A stretch of 64,000 nucleotides of DNA from Caecitellus pseudoparvulus. Lineage: Eukaryota; Bigyra: Bicosoecida. The notes under the pieces were generated by a model. That model was not told the DNA's origin. It ran no database searches and was given only the letters and a program-made list of their open reading frames with translations. A program made the position numbers and the translations under genes. Of the stretch, positions 63,748 through 64,000 are shown one piece after another. The stretch is from assembly GCA_965644315.1 (NCBI GenBank), contig CBFFRQ010000042.1, forward strand, positions 496,001-560,000, in the 5' to 3' direction. Position 1 is the stretch's first letter; each line of letters opens with the position of its first letter.

Positions 63748-64000
63748 ATGGCTGCGCGGGAGGGCGTGCCTGCCGAGGAGGGTGTCCCATCGGAAGGGTC
63801 GGCGCCGCCTGCCTTCAACTTCAAGAAAGCCAAGACGTATGCCCGGCTAGTGGCTCAAATGCTGCCACCTGAGGGTGCCAAGGGGGATTGCGCACGCATG
63901 TCCATCGTGAGCTCCCGCCCTGGCAGCTCAGCCGCTCCCAACCACGACGATGCAAGGCGAAGGTCGCGCCCCCCCCAATCACAGGCACTGTGGGCCTTGG
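63748..64000 (+). CDS. Start of an unknown gene, truncated by the window end
   Basis: The ATG at 63748 opens a frame running past 64000 (MAAREGVPAEEGVPSEGSAP, then FNFKKAKTYARLVAQMLPPE). The first ~40 residues look translated; a GTGAGC at 63909 could be the first splice donor, after which the frame may be intronic. Nothing recognisable in 84 codons. It is divergent from the DMT transporter gene by about 218 nt. Confidence 0.45.
   Translation, partial: MAAREGVPAEEGVPSEGSAPPAFNFKKAKTYARLVAQMLPPEGAKGDCARMSIVSSRPGSSAAPNHDDARRRSRPPQSQALWAL

Overview
This is a GC-rich, gene-dense stretch of a nuclear genome from a unicellular eukaryote. About 31 protein-coding genes sit on both strands, at roughly one per 2 kb, and most are interrupted by short introns (often 35-150 nt) with GT donors, mainly GTGAGT or GTGCGT, and AG acceptors. 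The set includes CDP-DAG synthase, importin alpha, a Polycomb-type SET protein, a mitochondrial bL32, NatB, Rrp6, a class I histone deacetylase and an isopentenyl-PP isomerase with an organelle-type leader. That fits an alga or a related protist. I lean weakly to a green alga, but the sequence does not settle the lineage. I saw no bacterial operon, phage, transposon, tRNA or rRNA. 

Layout, left to right. 1-1332: 3' part of CDP-diacylglycerol synthase (+). 1472-5962: huge helical-repeat protein (+). 6208-8315: lysine-rich protein in five exons (+). 8543-11909: transportin-type karyopherin (+). 12335-11937: small unknown (-). 12976-14290: pyrimidine 5'-nucleotidase (+). 15481-14312: CARM1-type arginine methyltransferase (-), head to head with a Friend-of-PRMT1/Chtop-like protein at 16031-16746 (+). 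19110-17001: importin alpha with a Gly-Leu tail (-). 19494-20668: IPP isomerase (+). 22848-20675: SAMHD1-like HD dNTPase (-). 23366-26454: unknown protein with a 63-bp minisatellite (+). 27818-26481: unknown with a Tudor/Agenet-like end (-). 28112-28724: small hydrophobic protein (+). 28918-29656: NatB catalytic subunit (+). 32653-29686: divergent Cdc48/p97 (-). 33016-36206: Rrp6 exonuclease (+). 36443-39276: type I membrane protein A (+). 40967-39361: histone deacetylase (-). 41672-41301: small membrane protein (-). 43702-41875: four-copy GYF_2 protein (-). 45167-43920: 2OG-Fe(II) dioxygenase (-). 48685-45238: type I membrane protein B, a diverged paralogue of A (-). 49948-49022: mitochondrial carrier (-). 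54332-50208: 1301-aa coiled-coil protein (-). 57943-54431: E(z)/EZH-type SET protein (-). 58782-58274: mitochondrial bL32 (-). 59185-60985: tail-anchored unknown (+). 61165-62124: TMEM223-like protein fused to a WW domain (+). 63529-62140: DMT-family transporter (-). 63748-64000: start of an unknown gene (+). 

The genes are mostly independent housekeeping functions. Possible functional links are the CARM1 / Friend-of-PRMT1 head-to-head pair, two chromatin enzymes (HDAC, EZH) nearby, and nuclear transport (transportin, importin alpha). The most interesting signals are: (i) an AATGCA hexamer just after the stop codon of many genes, twice as a palindrome AATGCATT shared by convergent genes, which looks like this organism's poly(A) signal; (ii) the uncharacterised paralogous pair of cysteine-rich membrane proteins, sharing an intron position; (iii) the four-copy GYF_2 protein; and (iv) a GAAACGC heptamer over-represented in introns and 5' flanks. 

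All intron-exon structures were derived by eye from splice consensus, reading-frame continuity and family conservation. None has transcript support.
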